This document shows, in pieces, positions 7,243 to 16,400 of a stretch of 23,335 nucleotides of DNA. The DNA comes from Verrucomicrobiota bacterium (GTDB taxonomy: Bacteria > Verrucomicrobiota > Verrucomicrobiia > Limisphaerales > UBA8199). Position 1 is the stretch's first letter; each line of letters starts with the position of its first letter. Below the pieces are notes generated by a model, which saw only the letters and a program-made list of their open reading frames with translations, did not search any database and was not told the origin of the DNA. The position numbers and the translations under genes were made by a program. Location: NCBI GenBank assembly GCA_026397855.1, contig JAPLUA010000020.1, positions 1 to 23,335 of the forward strand, read 5' to 3'.

Positions 7243-8724
7243 ATGACCCCCACCCGCCGTCTCAACGCCGGTCTGGTGCCAACGCTCGGCCTATTCACCA
7301 CCATGATGCTGGTGATCGGCGGTGTCATTGGCTCGGGCATTTTCCGCAAGCCGGGCGTCATGGCGGCCCAGGTCGGCTCGCCCGAGCTGCTGCTGGGCGT
7401 TTGGATCCTGGCCGGCGTGCTCACCCTGTTCGGCGCACTCACGAACGCAGAGATCGCCAGCCTGATCCCCGAGACCGGCGGGCAGTATGTGTATTTCGAG
7501 CGCATGTATGGGCCCTTCTTCGCCTTCCTGTATGGCTGGGCCACGTTTGCCGTCATGCAATGCGGCTCCATCGCTGCTATTACTTACGTCTTCGCCGAAT
7601 ACGCAACGCATTTCGTGACGCTGCCCGAGTTCCAGGCCGGCCTTGGGGCGTGGTCGTTCCATGTGCCATTGGTGGGTGATGTGACGCCCCTCAAGGAGAT
7701 CGGCACCAAGGGCGTTGCGGCGATCCTGATTGTCCTGCTGACTGCGATCAACTACGTCGGCGTCCGCTTTGGCGGCCTTGTCCAGAACATCTTCACCGTC
7801 GCCAAAGTTACGGCGATGCTGCTGCTGGTCCTGGGCGCGTTCTGCCTACCCACCGGCGGCGCCGTCGCCAATCTCACCACCCCGAGCGCGCATATCCATC
7901 TCAGCGGGCTGGCCCTGGTGGCCGGCATGGCGGCGGCGCTGCAAGGCGCTTTCTGGGCCTACGACGGCTGGAACAAGCTCACCTACATCGCCGGCGAAGT
8001 GAAGCAGCCCCAGCGCAACATCCCGCTCGGCCTGCTCTGGGGCATGCTCATCGTGACGGGCATCTACATTGTCATGAACGTCGCCTACGCCTACGTGTTG
8101 CCCATTGACCAGATGGCCCAATCCAAACTGGTCGCCGCCGACGTGGCGGAGCGGTGTTTCACGGGCGGCGGCCGCTGGATTGCCGCCGCCGTGATGGTCT
8201 CTACCTTCGGCACTGCCAATGCCACCATCCTCGCCACCGCCCGGGTCTATTTCTCCATGGCCCGCATGGGCCACTTCCCCCGTCGTCTTGGCAGCGTCCA
8301 CCCCCGCTTCCACACGCCCGCAACCTCGCTCGTCGTCCAGGGAATCTGGAGTATCCTCCTCCTATTGAGCGGCACCTTCGACACGCTCACCGACACCCTA
8401 ATCTTTGTAAGCTGGGCCTTTTACGCCGTGGGCGCCTACGGGGTGTTTGTCCTGCGCCGCAAGCTGCCCGACGCCCCGCGGCCCTATAAAGTGCCAGGCT
8501 ACCCCCTGGTGCCGTGGACCTTCATCGTGTTCGCCGTGCTCTACCTTGTGTTCACGGTCTATAACGACATCATCGGCTACCAGGCATCGGTGACGGCCGG
8601 GAAGCCGGCCATGATCAACTCCGCCTTCGGCGCGGTGCTGACTTTGATCGGGGCGCCGATTTACCTCTTTTACCGCACCCGCCCACCGCGGCCTGCGCAG
8701 TCTGGCGACGCCCCGGTTAGCTGA
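7243..8724 (+). CDS. APC-family amino-acid permease
   Basis: The predicted 493-residue protein has about twelve membrane helices and fits the amino acid-polyamine-organocation superfamily, closest in pattern to SLC7/LAT-type exchangers. The first helix contains VIGGVIGSGIFRKPGVMA, where GSGIF is the unwound substrate-binding segment. Helix 2-3 has the family string IPETGGQYVYFERMYGP, and FWAYDGWNKLTYIAGEVK marks the helix 6 to 7 region with a typical YDGWN. I chose ATG 7243 (MTPTRRLNAG) because the in-frame extension to 7150 is simply the translated repeat tract. The product likely imports or exchanges amino acids; the substrate is unknown. It may be co-transcribed with the ceramidase gene 121 bases upstream. 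Confidence 0.92.
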   Translation: MTPTRRLNAGLVPTLGLFTTMMLVIGGVIGSGIFRKPGVMAAQVGSPELLLGVWILAGVLTLFGALTNAEIASLIPETGGQYVYFERMYGPFFAFLYGWATFAVMQCGSIAAITYVFAEYATHFVTLPEFQAGLGAWSFHVPLVGDVTPLKEIGTKGVAAILIVLLTAINYVGVRFGGLVQNIFTVAKVTAMLLLVLGAFCLPTGGAVANLTTPSAHIHLSGLALVAGMAAALQGAFWAYDGWNKLTYIAGEVKQPQRNIPLGLLWGMLIVTGIYIVMNVAYAYVLPIDQMAQSKLVAADVAERCFTGGGRWIAAAVMVSTFGTANATILATARVYFSMARMGHFPRRLGSVHPRFHTPATSLVVQGIWSILLLLSGTFDTLTDTLIFVSWAFYAVGAYGVFVLRRKLPDAPRPYKVPGYPLVPWTFIVFAVLYLVFTVYNDIIGYQASVTAGKPAMINSAFGAVLTLIGAPIYLFYRTRPPRPAQSGDAPVS

Positions 8725-9115
8725 CTCCCTCCTGACTTCTGGCATAGTCCAGGTTCTTCGCAGGCGGCGGCGAGTAGTTGGGGGCGCTGTTCAGGTGTTG
8801 CGAAACCGCCGCATGGCAGGAGCACGAACATTCCTATCCGCCTGCGTTGCCGTCCTGTTCGCTTCGGCCGAACCTGGCTTGTTGGCCCCATCCCTTGAAC
8901 GACAGTGGGAACAACAGGTTCCCCATGCGTGAGCTAGTGCGATGCTGGCGACAACTCACCCTCGCCTCCCATCCCCCACTAACTGGCTAATGGCTGGGAC
9001 GAAGAAAACCTGGGGGAAGTGGTGATCTGGTTATTGCCGGCAGGGACAAAGCCTTTCAGGAGATGCAGGCAGACGAAAGCGGAATTGAGCAACGCCACCC
9101 CCCCCGTGAGCATTA
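8725..9115. other. 391 bp convergent intergenic region with a possible dispersed repeat
   Basis: This gap lies between the ends of the permease gene and the leftward secreted-protein gene. A 39-codon frame at 8814-8933 (+) reads MAGARTFLSACVAVLFASAE and then continues to PSLERQW before its stop. It looks superficially like a signal peptide but has no mature protein. An imperfect hairpin is formed by AACCTG (8871-8876) and CAGGTT (8915-8920) with extra pairing inside. I do not see a gene here that I can defend. The hairpin could serve as a terminator or be part of a repeated element. Confidence 0.35.
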
Positions 9116-10063
9116 TCAAAACGGCTTGGTGGTGGTATTCTTGAGGTTCTTAGCTTGCGGGAAGGTGAATCGGGGGGCTCCCGAGGCCAGGGCCTGACCA
9201 AAGTCTAACATCGCCTGGTGTCCGATCTTGGTTATGGTCAGAGGGTCAATGAGCAGGCTCACCGCCGCCCCCGTAATGCCGCCTTTGATGCTTTGCCACA
9301 GATTGTTTGCCGCCCCCTTCTTCTTCACCGAGGCCACCGTGACTTCCATCTTGGGCGATCCTGGCTGCCGACGAAAAGTCAGGGTGTTGACCTGCGCCAC
9401 CATCTCCTTGAGATGCTTGAACTGCCCTGCCTCGTAGCCAATGTCACAAAGCTCAATCCAAACAGGGCTGGTTTTGCTTCGCGCATTGAATCGCAGCCGC
9501 ACCTCCGTGACCGTCTGGACGCCGTTGGTCACCGTGCCCGCCACCTCCACCCTGCCGCTGCCCCCGCCATTAACGGTTATGGAATTGAGGCGGCGGCGCA
9601 TGAACCCACCCGCCTTGAGCTTCTGCTGGTGGCGTTGAATCTCGCCCGTGAGGTCAAACAGGCTTTTGTGCGTTCCCTGCCCCGTGAATTCGAACTCGCA
9701 TATCGTGAGGAACGAGTGGCCGGTAGCATGCCGCTTTGCAGAAAGCACTTTCACCGATTGAGTGCTGCCGGGGCTGGTGAGGCTGGAAATCGGGGAAGGT
9801 GAGATAAGGGGAACGAAATACATGAACGATTCGACCGGGTTTCCGCCGGACTCTCCCGGTGCGTAATCAAGGCGAATCGTGGGGCCGGTGTCAGCGGAAC
9901 TCGACTGGGCAGAGACAAGAGCCTCTGCCGCTGAGATGCTTACCAGACTGACCTTTGCCACGAGGAACAAAGCCGCTGACAACCGCGTCAGCTTGCGTGG
10001 CAATACTGTGACCGATCGGCGTTGCAGCCCGATCGTCGAATTGCTTGCGCCAGGAACCTTCAT
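9116..10063 (-). CDS. Exported protein of unknown function (third gene of metallopeptidase operon)
   Basis: I do not recognise the family. The start at 10063 is chosen because its ATG overlaps the TGA of the upstream TPR gene (ATGA), giving 315 residues; the longer frame from 10111 would overlap that gene deeply. A hydrophobic segment follows RKLTRLS (about residues 28-47) and ends near SAAEA, consistent with a signal peptide with a long basic leader. The mature part is rich in short beta-like stretches, such as SVKVLSAKRHATGHSFLTIC and GRVEVAGTVTNGVQTVTEVR. It also has a segment containing NSITVNGGGSG, and a basic, slightly hydrophobic tail containing GGITGAAVSLLIDPLTI. Its position suggests a role with the exported metallopeptidase, as substrate, partner or co-secreted factor. 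That is inference only. Confidence 0.65.
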   Translation of the reverse strand: MKVPGASNSTIGLQRRSVTVLPRKLTRLSAALFLVAKVSLVSISAAEALVSAQSSSADTGPTIRLDYAPGESGGNPVESFMYFVPLISPSPISSLTSPGSTQSVKVLSAKRHATGHSFLTICEFEFTGQGTHKSLFDLTGEIQRHQQKLKAGGFMRRRLNSITVNGGGSGRVEVAGTVTNGVQTVTEVRLRFNARSKTSPVWIELCDIGYEAGQFKHLKEMVAQVNTLTFRRQPGSPKMEVTVASVKKKGAANNLWQSIKGGITGAAVSLLIDPLTITKIGHQAMLDFGQALASGAPRFTFPQAKNLKNTTTKPF

Positions 10064-10587
10064 TGCTTTCGTATCGCATTCTCTGCCTGAGCCTGTCGAA
10101 TCTCTTTCCACAGCGGCTCCAAATCCTGGTCCTGCAAGGCCATAAGCTTGAACTGCTTCCGGCCGCCCAATTTACACGCTTTCTCAAGCCAGACCTTCGC
10201 CTGTTCCAACCGCCCCAACTGGCATTCGTAACAGGCCAGATTGTAGCGCATGATCGGGTCCTCAGGAAATTGATCGACGACCCGCAGCAAATTCTCTCTC
10301 GCTTCCAGCGTTTGCTTCAGTTCGTGCAAGCAGTATGAACGATGGAGCCAGCCCAGTGAATGGCCTGGCGCCAACTGAACCAGGGCCGATGCAATCTCCA
10401 AAGCCGCATCCCATTTCTTAGCCTTGGCGTAAATCTGCCAGCGAACCTCAAGAATGCCCGGGTGCTCGTGAAGCTCCGGCGTAATCTGCTCCAACTCCAG
10501 ATCAGCTTCCTGCTGGTTGCCCAGTTCAATCCAGCCTTGAGCGGCTAACAGATGATGCTGATCGTGAGGCTCAAGCGGTTTGATCAT
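10060..10587 (-). CDS. Tetratricopeptide-repeat protein
   Basis: The 175-residue protein consists of about four TPR-like helix pairs with no signal peptide, so it is probably cytoplasmic. Clear units are AAQGWIELGNQQEADLELEQ (16-35), IYAKAKKWDAALEIASALVQ (52-71), HRSYCLHELKQTLEARENLL (82-101) and NLACYECQLGRLEQAKVWLE (115-134), each with the small and aromatic residues of a TPR consensus. The end reads KLMALQDQDLEPLWKEI, a tail common in short bacterial TPR proteins. TPRs bind other proteins; no enzyme motif is present. Both ends overlap neighbouring genes by ATGA (10584-10587 and 10060-10063), which implies coupled translation with the metallopeptidase before it and the exported protein after it. 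Confidence 0.85.
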   Translation of the reverse strand: MIKPLEPHDQHHLLAAQGWIELGNQQEADLELEQITPELHEHPGILEVRWQIYAKAKKWDAALEIASALVQLAPGHSLGWLHRSYCLHELKQTLEARENLLRVVDQFPEDPIMRYNLACYECQLGRLEQAKVWLEKACKLGGRKQFKLMALQDQDLEPLWKEIRQAQAENAIRKQ

Positions 10588-12560
10588 GGACGGGTCTTAT
10601 CGGTTTCTGGTGGAAGGGTATGAGTGGTCCAGATCGGAATGCCGAGGAGGCGGAAACGGGCAGTCGAACCGGAATTGTCTGGCCCTTCTTTGTGAAGGCA
10701 GCCCGTGCCCAGAATATGAACTGAAGACTGCCCGGGACCCGTTGCGATTCGCAGGAGCAAGCCGAAAGGAAGCACCTGAACCGAATGACAACCCGATCCA
10801 TCCATCGTGAGGCTTGTGCCCAATCCCCAAAGAATACTTGTGTGCTGGATGGTTTTGCCAGGCGATTGCGGCAATGTCGCCAAACAATGACTGGCGAGCA
10901 TGCCCCAAGGCAGCACGGTTGTCCTGACGAATCCTCGGCGGGCTTCGGCTTCGTGCTTGGCAATCAAACCGCCACCCAGCTCCCATCTATTGAGGGAAGC
11001 GGTGCGGCGCCATTCCGCCAGCATTCCGAGCAGGAGACGGTCTGCAGCGCCTACACTATTCCTGTCATGACGGGAAAGCAGGCCGCCGATCGTCCGAGTA
11101 ACCGTGTAGTCCCCGTCCTCTTGCCAGGACCAGAACGGGTTAAAGCGGCGCAGCGCGCAGTTGGCAGCAGCGCGAACGGCATCCTCGGGCGGCTCGGTAA
11201 AAACAACCTCCCGGGTATAAGCCTCCGCGTTCCGCAGGGCTTCGCTGCTATCGGTTTCGACCAGGATTACCCGCTTTCCATCGCGACGGATGAATCCGGA
11301 TCGGCCGTCGGAACGCTCCCATTCAATGCGAGCGCCACTATTCCTGGTGATAACGGCCCGATGGGCGGCCCTGCGTTCCTTCACGCAGGCATCAACGTAA
11401 CGGCCGGCCGCATTGGCGGAATCCCAGGAGGAAGCCCAGAGCAGAAGCCGGTGCCCACCGGAGCCCTCAAAGAGGGCCACGTGGTCGCCATCCCAGCCCC
11501 GCGCTAGTTTCAAGCCGCGGTTCAAGCTCCTGAATTGGCAGCCGAACAGCACGACCATGCCGGCTTCGCCCACACTGTCGCGGCTGACTCGTTTCCAGCC
11601 TCCGGGCAAGGTTTCGGGCAGATCTATCTGCACCGGGAAGTCGCGCCACTCCCAGCACTTATCCGGGTGCATCACCTGGGCGCTGCTGGCCGGGGGGTGG
11701 CTGTAAATGTAATCCAAGCCGTCCAGCCCCCACTGGCGCATCACCCCGGAACAGAAGGAGTAGCCGAACGAGTAAGGCATGGCTTCCGTTCGCGCCAGCG
11801 TCTCCGGCACCCCTTCCACCAAGGCATCCGGGCTTTTCCACACGTCACTCAACGCCCAGTTCAACGCAAGCTCTCCCAGGCACGAATGGATCAAGTTCCA
11901 GAGCAGGAAATATTGCTTTGCCGACCCGTGCGCCCACTGAGCAGGAATGGCCTCGATCATTTCCCGGGTCGCGGAACCTTCGGATACGAAAGTATGGGCG
12001 GTTCCACGGTCGGTTGACCCTTTGCAGTCATGGTCTTTGGGGTCATCGAGCGGCCAATACTGGTCTTCCAGCGCATGGGTGTACTCGTGGGCCAACACGA
12101 TGTCATCAATCTCGGAAGAGAGCGCCTCCAGCTTCTTCGCGGTCGCCTTCTTTGCGTGGTTTGTGGTTCCAATCGAAAACGACGGGATGCACATTTCCTT
12201 GGCATCGCTGTCGTAAAGGCCAGCGGCCTGGCTTACCAGGAATTTCGCGTAAACCGCCTTGAGGTCGGTCTGGGGCGGGAGCATGTCCAGCCAGGCAAGA
12301 AGTTCTTCATAACTGCGGAGCTTAGAGCCCGGGAATTCCTTATCCAACTCATGGTCAGACATGGCTCGCAGCTCCTTTTCTGAGATTTTATAGACCGGCA
12401 CTGCACGCACAAAACGCTTCCCGCGAAGGGTTTCCACTTCCCTTCGAATTTCCCCGAAATCCCGAGAGCTAGGGACCTTGTGGGACGAGGACTGGTCAGT
12501 GTCGGCAGCGGCGGAAGCCAGTCTGGCCAACAACACGGCCATGGCCGGGATGCGAATCAT
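10584..12560 (-). CDS. Exported HExxH zinc metallopeptidase-like protein
   Basis: The 658-residue protein carries a short hydrophobic leader (MIRIPAMAVLLARLASAAAD) that probably directs export; an internal ATG at residue 7 is an alternative start. IVLAHEYTHALEDQYW puts the zinc motif HExxH at residues 158-162. FVSEGSATREMIE provides Glu194, about 30 residues later, as the likely third ligand, the arrangement of gluzincin peptidases. The part before the motif (30-150) is charged and helical. The middle (about 200-330) continues the helical peptidase fold. The C-terminal 300 residues contain short beta-strand-like pieces rich in Gly and Trp (for example HRLLLWASSWDSANAAGRYV) with no recognised domain. 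It heads a three-gene operon with 4-base overlaps. The peptidase substrate is unknown, and activity is inferred from the motif only. Confidence 0.8.
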   Translation of the reverse strand: MIRIPAMAVLLARLASAAADTDQSSSHKVPSSRDFGEIRREVETLRGKRFVRAVPVYKISEKELRAMSDHELDKEFPGSKLRSYEELLAWLDMLPPQTDLKAVYAKFLVSQAAGLYDSDAKEMCIPSFSIGTTNHAKKATAKKLEALSSEIDDIVLAHEYTHALEDQYWPLDDPKDHDCKGSTDRGTAHTFVSEGSATREMIEAIPAQWAHGSAKQYFLLWNLIHSCLGELALNWALSDVWKSPDALVEGVPETLARTEAMPYSFGYSFCSGVMRQWGLDGLDYIYSHPPASSAQVMHPDKCWEWRDFPVQIDLPETLPGGWKRVSRDSVGEAGMVVLFGCQFRSLNRGLKLARGWDGDHVALFEGSGGHRLLLWASSWDSANAAGRYVDACVKERRAAHRAVITRNSGARIEWERSDGRSGFIRRDGKRVILVETDSSEALRNAEAYTREVVFTEPPEDAVRAAANCALRRFNPFWSWQEDGDYTVTRTIGGLLSRHDRNSVGAADRLLLGMLAEWRRTASLNRWELGGGLIAKHEAEARRGFVRTTVLPWGMLASHCLATLPQSPGKTIQHTSILWGLGTSLTMDGSGCHSVQVLPFGLLLRIATGPGQSSVHILGTGCLHKEGPDNSGSTARFRLLGIPIWTTHTLPPETDKTRP

Positions 12561-12962
12561 GAGGGAACAATAGCAGGGTGCCGGCGTAATTGCAGCGCGG
12601 TTCGATCATAATCGTTCAATTCAGCCATAGTGTGTTCATGATCATCGGGATCGTCAAACCACCAATTTCACCAAAGCAGGCTGAGACACCGGGTTTATTC
12701 AGTTGGAGGGGGGAGGGAATCCGGGGTGCCGGGCTTGCTACCAGCGTTCCAAGAAGAACACCCGCTGCGGGAAAAAAGCTGACGCCATCATTCTTGACTC
12801 GCGACCTACTTCACCAATGTGAGCACGGAATCTCAAGGCCTGTTTTTGCTGAACCTGCACCTTGATCTAAAACCCCATCGGCTTACGATCACAAACAATG
12901 CAACGTCTTGCGGAAGTAGCCGGTCTGTTTTCCACAACCTCTACCCCGCCTCCCGAGTTTCA
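12561..12962. other. 402 bp intergenic region, no gene seen
   Basis: The gap separates two leftward genes and should contain the promoter of the metallopeptidase operon. Its base composition is visibly less GC-rich than the flanks. Short open frames exist but none has coding-like content. A purine-rich patch lies near 12705-12730 (GGAGGGGGGAGGGAATCCGG). I see no clear promoter pair, hairpin or repeat. Confidence 0.5.
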
Positions 12963-13280
12963 TCAGGCCAGCCAGAGAAAATACCAGTGCTTGGGCTTTG
13001 GCTGATTCACTGCCGGGGGTGCAGGCGTTGACTCTTTCTCTTCCGGCACCACCTTTACGGCCCGAATCTTGGCTACCCGGCTCTTGGGAATCACGTAATG
13101 GGCTCGGCTGCTGTCAGTGAACAGGTAATTGGTGCCCTGAAGTTTGGGTCTGCTGCTGGAGATGATCTGGTCACCGTTGCTGAGTTTCATGAGGTATTGG
13201 TGCCTGCACCCACAGAGAAACACCAAAGCACACGCCAGCATCCAGGCCAGCTTGAATTTGTTTCTGTCTGAGTTTGCCAT
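12963..13280 (-). CDS. YgdI/YgdR-type (DUF903) small lipoprotein
   Basis: The 105-residue product has a basic N-terminus, a hydrophobic stretch and the lipobox LCGC, so Cys25 should be lipidated. The mature start CRHQYLMKLSNGDQIISSSR, followed by PKLQ, matches the YgdI/YgdR SH3-like fold of enteric lipoproteins, in which a Cys is followed by a short strand, a DG or NGD turn, and then a strand ending in the V-I-R segment (here SRVAKIRAV). Those proteins have no settled function. Unlike the enteric proteins, this one adds a charged and Pro-rich tail of about 30 residues ending in an aromatic KHWYFLWLA. It stands alone, with over 200 bases on both sides, so it is probably transcribed separately. 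Confidence 0.75.
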   Translation of the reverse strand: MANSDRNKFKLAWMLACALVFLCGCRHQYLMKLSNGDQIISSSRPKLQGTNYLFTDSSRAHYVIPKSRVAKIRAVKVVPEEKESTPAPPAVNQPKPKHWYFLWLA

Positions 13281-13485
13281 AAGGCTCTGTAAGCGTTTAG
13301 GGCCAGGTGGATGCTTTCCTGCGGTGGATTACCAGATCAGTCATGCTTGACGGTTCATTCAGGTCAATCTATTCCGGGAGGAGCGTTACGACCAGCATGC
13401 TTTTCCTGATTTGTTGCGCTACGCGGGTGATTTGGGTCCCGGGTTTCGGATTTGGCAGGTGGGCGGCGCGGGCAGTTAGCCATGA

Positions 13486-16400
13486 TTACCGGGCCGCCTG
13501 CCACCACTTTTGCGCGATGCTCTCGAGGTCCGGCGCATTGGCCGGGGCGGGACCGCCGCGGAAGAACGCCGCCTCAATTTCGCCGATCTGCGTCCGCAGC
13601 GATTGGCGCGCGGTATCATCCAGTTTGCCCGCGGACTCCTTTTGAAGGCGGCGCAAGAACGCCACCACGGTGAATGGCGTGATCTGTGCCGGCAGGGCCA
13701 AACCCGCCTCAACGGCCTTCGGCCGGCGGCTCCGCGCGCGCTGGAACAGCCACACTCCAATACCGGCGATGATCACCAGGAGCGCGATAACCGCGCCCCG
13801 CAGGCTGCGGCCGGTGGCCGTCTTGAGGGTGATTCCCGTTGCCGCCTGCTTGGCGTCCAGCTTGACGAGATCGGCGTCCTGGTAGTGCTGGTATTCGGTG
13901 CTGGCGACGGGGATGCCGGCCTTCACCGCGGGAAACTTCAAGGTCACATCTCCGCGCAGGTCCTTCTTGCGCTTGTAAGTGAATTGCCAGCCGCGGTCGG
14001 CGTTTGCCTGCTTCGTCTTGCCGTCGCTAATAAACTCGCCGACCGAAACCCCGTTTTCAACTACATCCACGTCGAACCCCTCCCGGGCGAAGTCGAACAA
14101 TTCCGGGTGCGCCGGAATCACCCCGTGCGCCTTGGCGCTGACCTCCACCACGGCTTTGCCTTCGCGCGCCCATTCGCGCTCGTCCATCGTGAAGGTGAGC
14201 GCGAGGCCGGGGCACGGGCGCGGGCCGGCGTTGCCTTCCTTGGCGTCAATGGCTTGAACCTGCGAGCGCACGGGCAGGACTACCTGGCCGGAGGTATCAT
14301 TGAAATCCATGTCGAGCTGGATGGAGGGGATGCGGTCCACCGCCGCCTCTTTGGCGCGCGCCACGCAATAGGCGAGGGGGGTCTCCTGCCAGCCCTCGCG
14401 CGGGAGATCCACGGCGATCACGTTGGCATCGTGGAAGGTAATCGCGGAGACTTCGAACGTGCCGTCGAGCGCGGCGTGGATGTTCCTGGCCAGATCATCG
14501 CGATGATTCCCGGCAGCGGCAGCCGAATGTGACGGCGTTCTCTGGGGCGGCGCGTTCTGCACATACTTCCCAAAGCCGCCGCTTTCCCGGCCAATCTGCC
14601 GCGTGTGCTCCAGGCTGAGAATGAAACCGAAGGGCTGGCCGTGGCCGACGCGGGTGGGGCCATCCACGATGACTCGCAACTGCAGCTCATCGAGCAGCTC
14701 CTGGTAATTCTTCAGTGAAGCTTGTGCCGCCCGGGCGCCCGGATGCTGCTCGCCGACGACCTTCAGGCCAGCGGTCAGGAACTGCAAGCGCATGTTGGGG
14801 ATGATGCGCGGGAGCTGGTTGCCAAGCATTTCCCCGAACTTCTGCAAGTGCCCGTCGGCGGCATCGCCGGGCAGCGCGCGCATGGCATCGCCGATTTGGG
14901 TGAGGCCCGGGTCGGAGCGGACGGCGACATGGCTGAGCTGAGACAGGTCGCTGGCGCCGAGCATGACGGCGAACCAGGCCTGGTAGGGCTCGATCGTCCA
15001 CTGCCCGCGCGCAAGCTGGGGCACCCTGGCGGCATAGATCTGCGCCGCTTTGCGGTAGCTGTTGAACGCCTCGTCCCGCAGACTGACGTAGTCCGAGAGC
15101 TTCACCTGGCGGGAGTATTCATACTCGGCGGCGTCGAAGAACAACTGGCCGCGGAGGATCATCTCCTTCCAGTCGGCCTGCGCTTCGGGGAGGCCGCGCT
15201 TCAGGAGATCGAGCGCCGTCTTGTAGCCGCGCGAAACCTCATCCTTGGTCTCCTGCTCGCTGCGGTTGGTGCCGGCCTCCGTTTGCACCGAAGGGTCCTG
15301 CCATTGAGTGCGCAGCTTCGTGCGCATGCCGGCGAGCAGTTGCATCAGCTCGGCGTGGTTCATTTTCTCGGGCGGGCCGAAGATGGCATCCACTTCTTCC
15401 GCACGATAGACCTCGGCGCCGCTGTGGATGGCCATAAAGCCCTGCACAACCGCGCCGGGCGAAATCGGCTCCGGGGACAGTTTCCGCAGGGCGCCAATCA
15501 GGTCCTTGTATTCGGCCACGTTTTGATTCTGGCGCAGGCGGGTGAGGGGAATGCCGCCCGGCGGCGGCTGCGGGCGGGAAACACTGTAGCCGAGGCTGCG
15601 AACCCGCGTGATGTTGGGGTCCTCCGGCGGCGCGCCGCGCTTCTTCACCCAGGCGGCCAGGTAATCCTCGCACAGCGCCCGCTCCTGGCCGGGGTATTGC
15701 TTGAGATAGGCCGCGAGCGCGTCCAGTGTGATCGGCTCCCGGGGGTCCATCAGGTTCACCTTGAGGAGGGTGAGGTTCACCCGCTGCGCCAGCCCCTGGT
15801 TCAGGCCTTTGATGAGCGCGGGCGTTGGCGCGCTGGCCAGGAGCATGTCGGGCGTGACAACCCTGGTCTGCTGGTTGCGGCGCTGGTAGTAGCTGAGCGG
15901 GCGGCTAACAGACATGTTCTCCGAATCCTCGTCAGCCCCCTTCACCACGCCGGAACGGTAAGTGGCCTCCGCCTCGGTCAGCCAGTTCATGACCAGCACA
16001 TTCACACCCTCGGGCAGCGCGCTCCGGCTATCGGCCAGCACGCGCAGCAAGGAGGCCTGCGCGGCGAGGCTCTGCCCACGCAGGTTCACGTCGGAGCTTT
16101 GCTGCGCCCGCTGCCCCGCTTCCCCCAGCACGAGAATAAGATCGTTGAGGATGGCCGGCTGGGTAAGGAAATTCGCGCGGATGAGCTGCCCGGCCTCGTC
16201 CCGGTCCAAGGCCGGTAGCAGCTTCACAAACCGGTCCGTGGCCTGACGGAAAAGGCTGCGGTCGTTCGCGTCTAAACGGCTTGCCTGCATCAGGAAAGCG
16301 CACAGTTCGGCCGCCTTCTTCAGCGTGCGTTCATCGTGCGACTGAATGCCGGTCTGGGTGTAATACTCCAACGCCAGCAGGAGCGACAGCGTGTCGGCCT

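Noticed and set aside
5697..7571. 624-codon open frame antisense to the ceramidase-like gene
   Set aside because: It spans the repeat tract and the start of the permease and has no protein-like domain. The forward genes explain the region.
10064..10111. Longer start for the exported unknown protein
   Set aside because: It would overlap the TPR gene by 52 bases, while the ATG at 10063 forms an ATGA overlap like its neighbour.
14722..16218. 498-codon open frame antisense to the giant operon protein
   Set aside because: It is a GC-driven shadow; the reverse frame continues 1243 codons with a signal peptide and a membrane helix.
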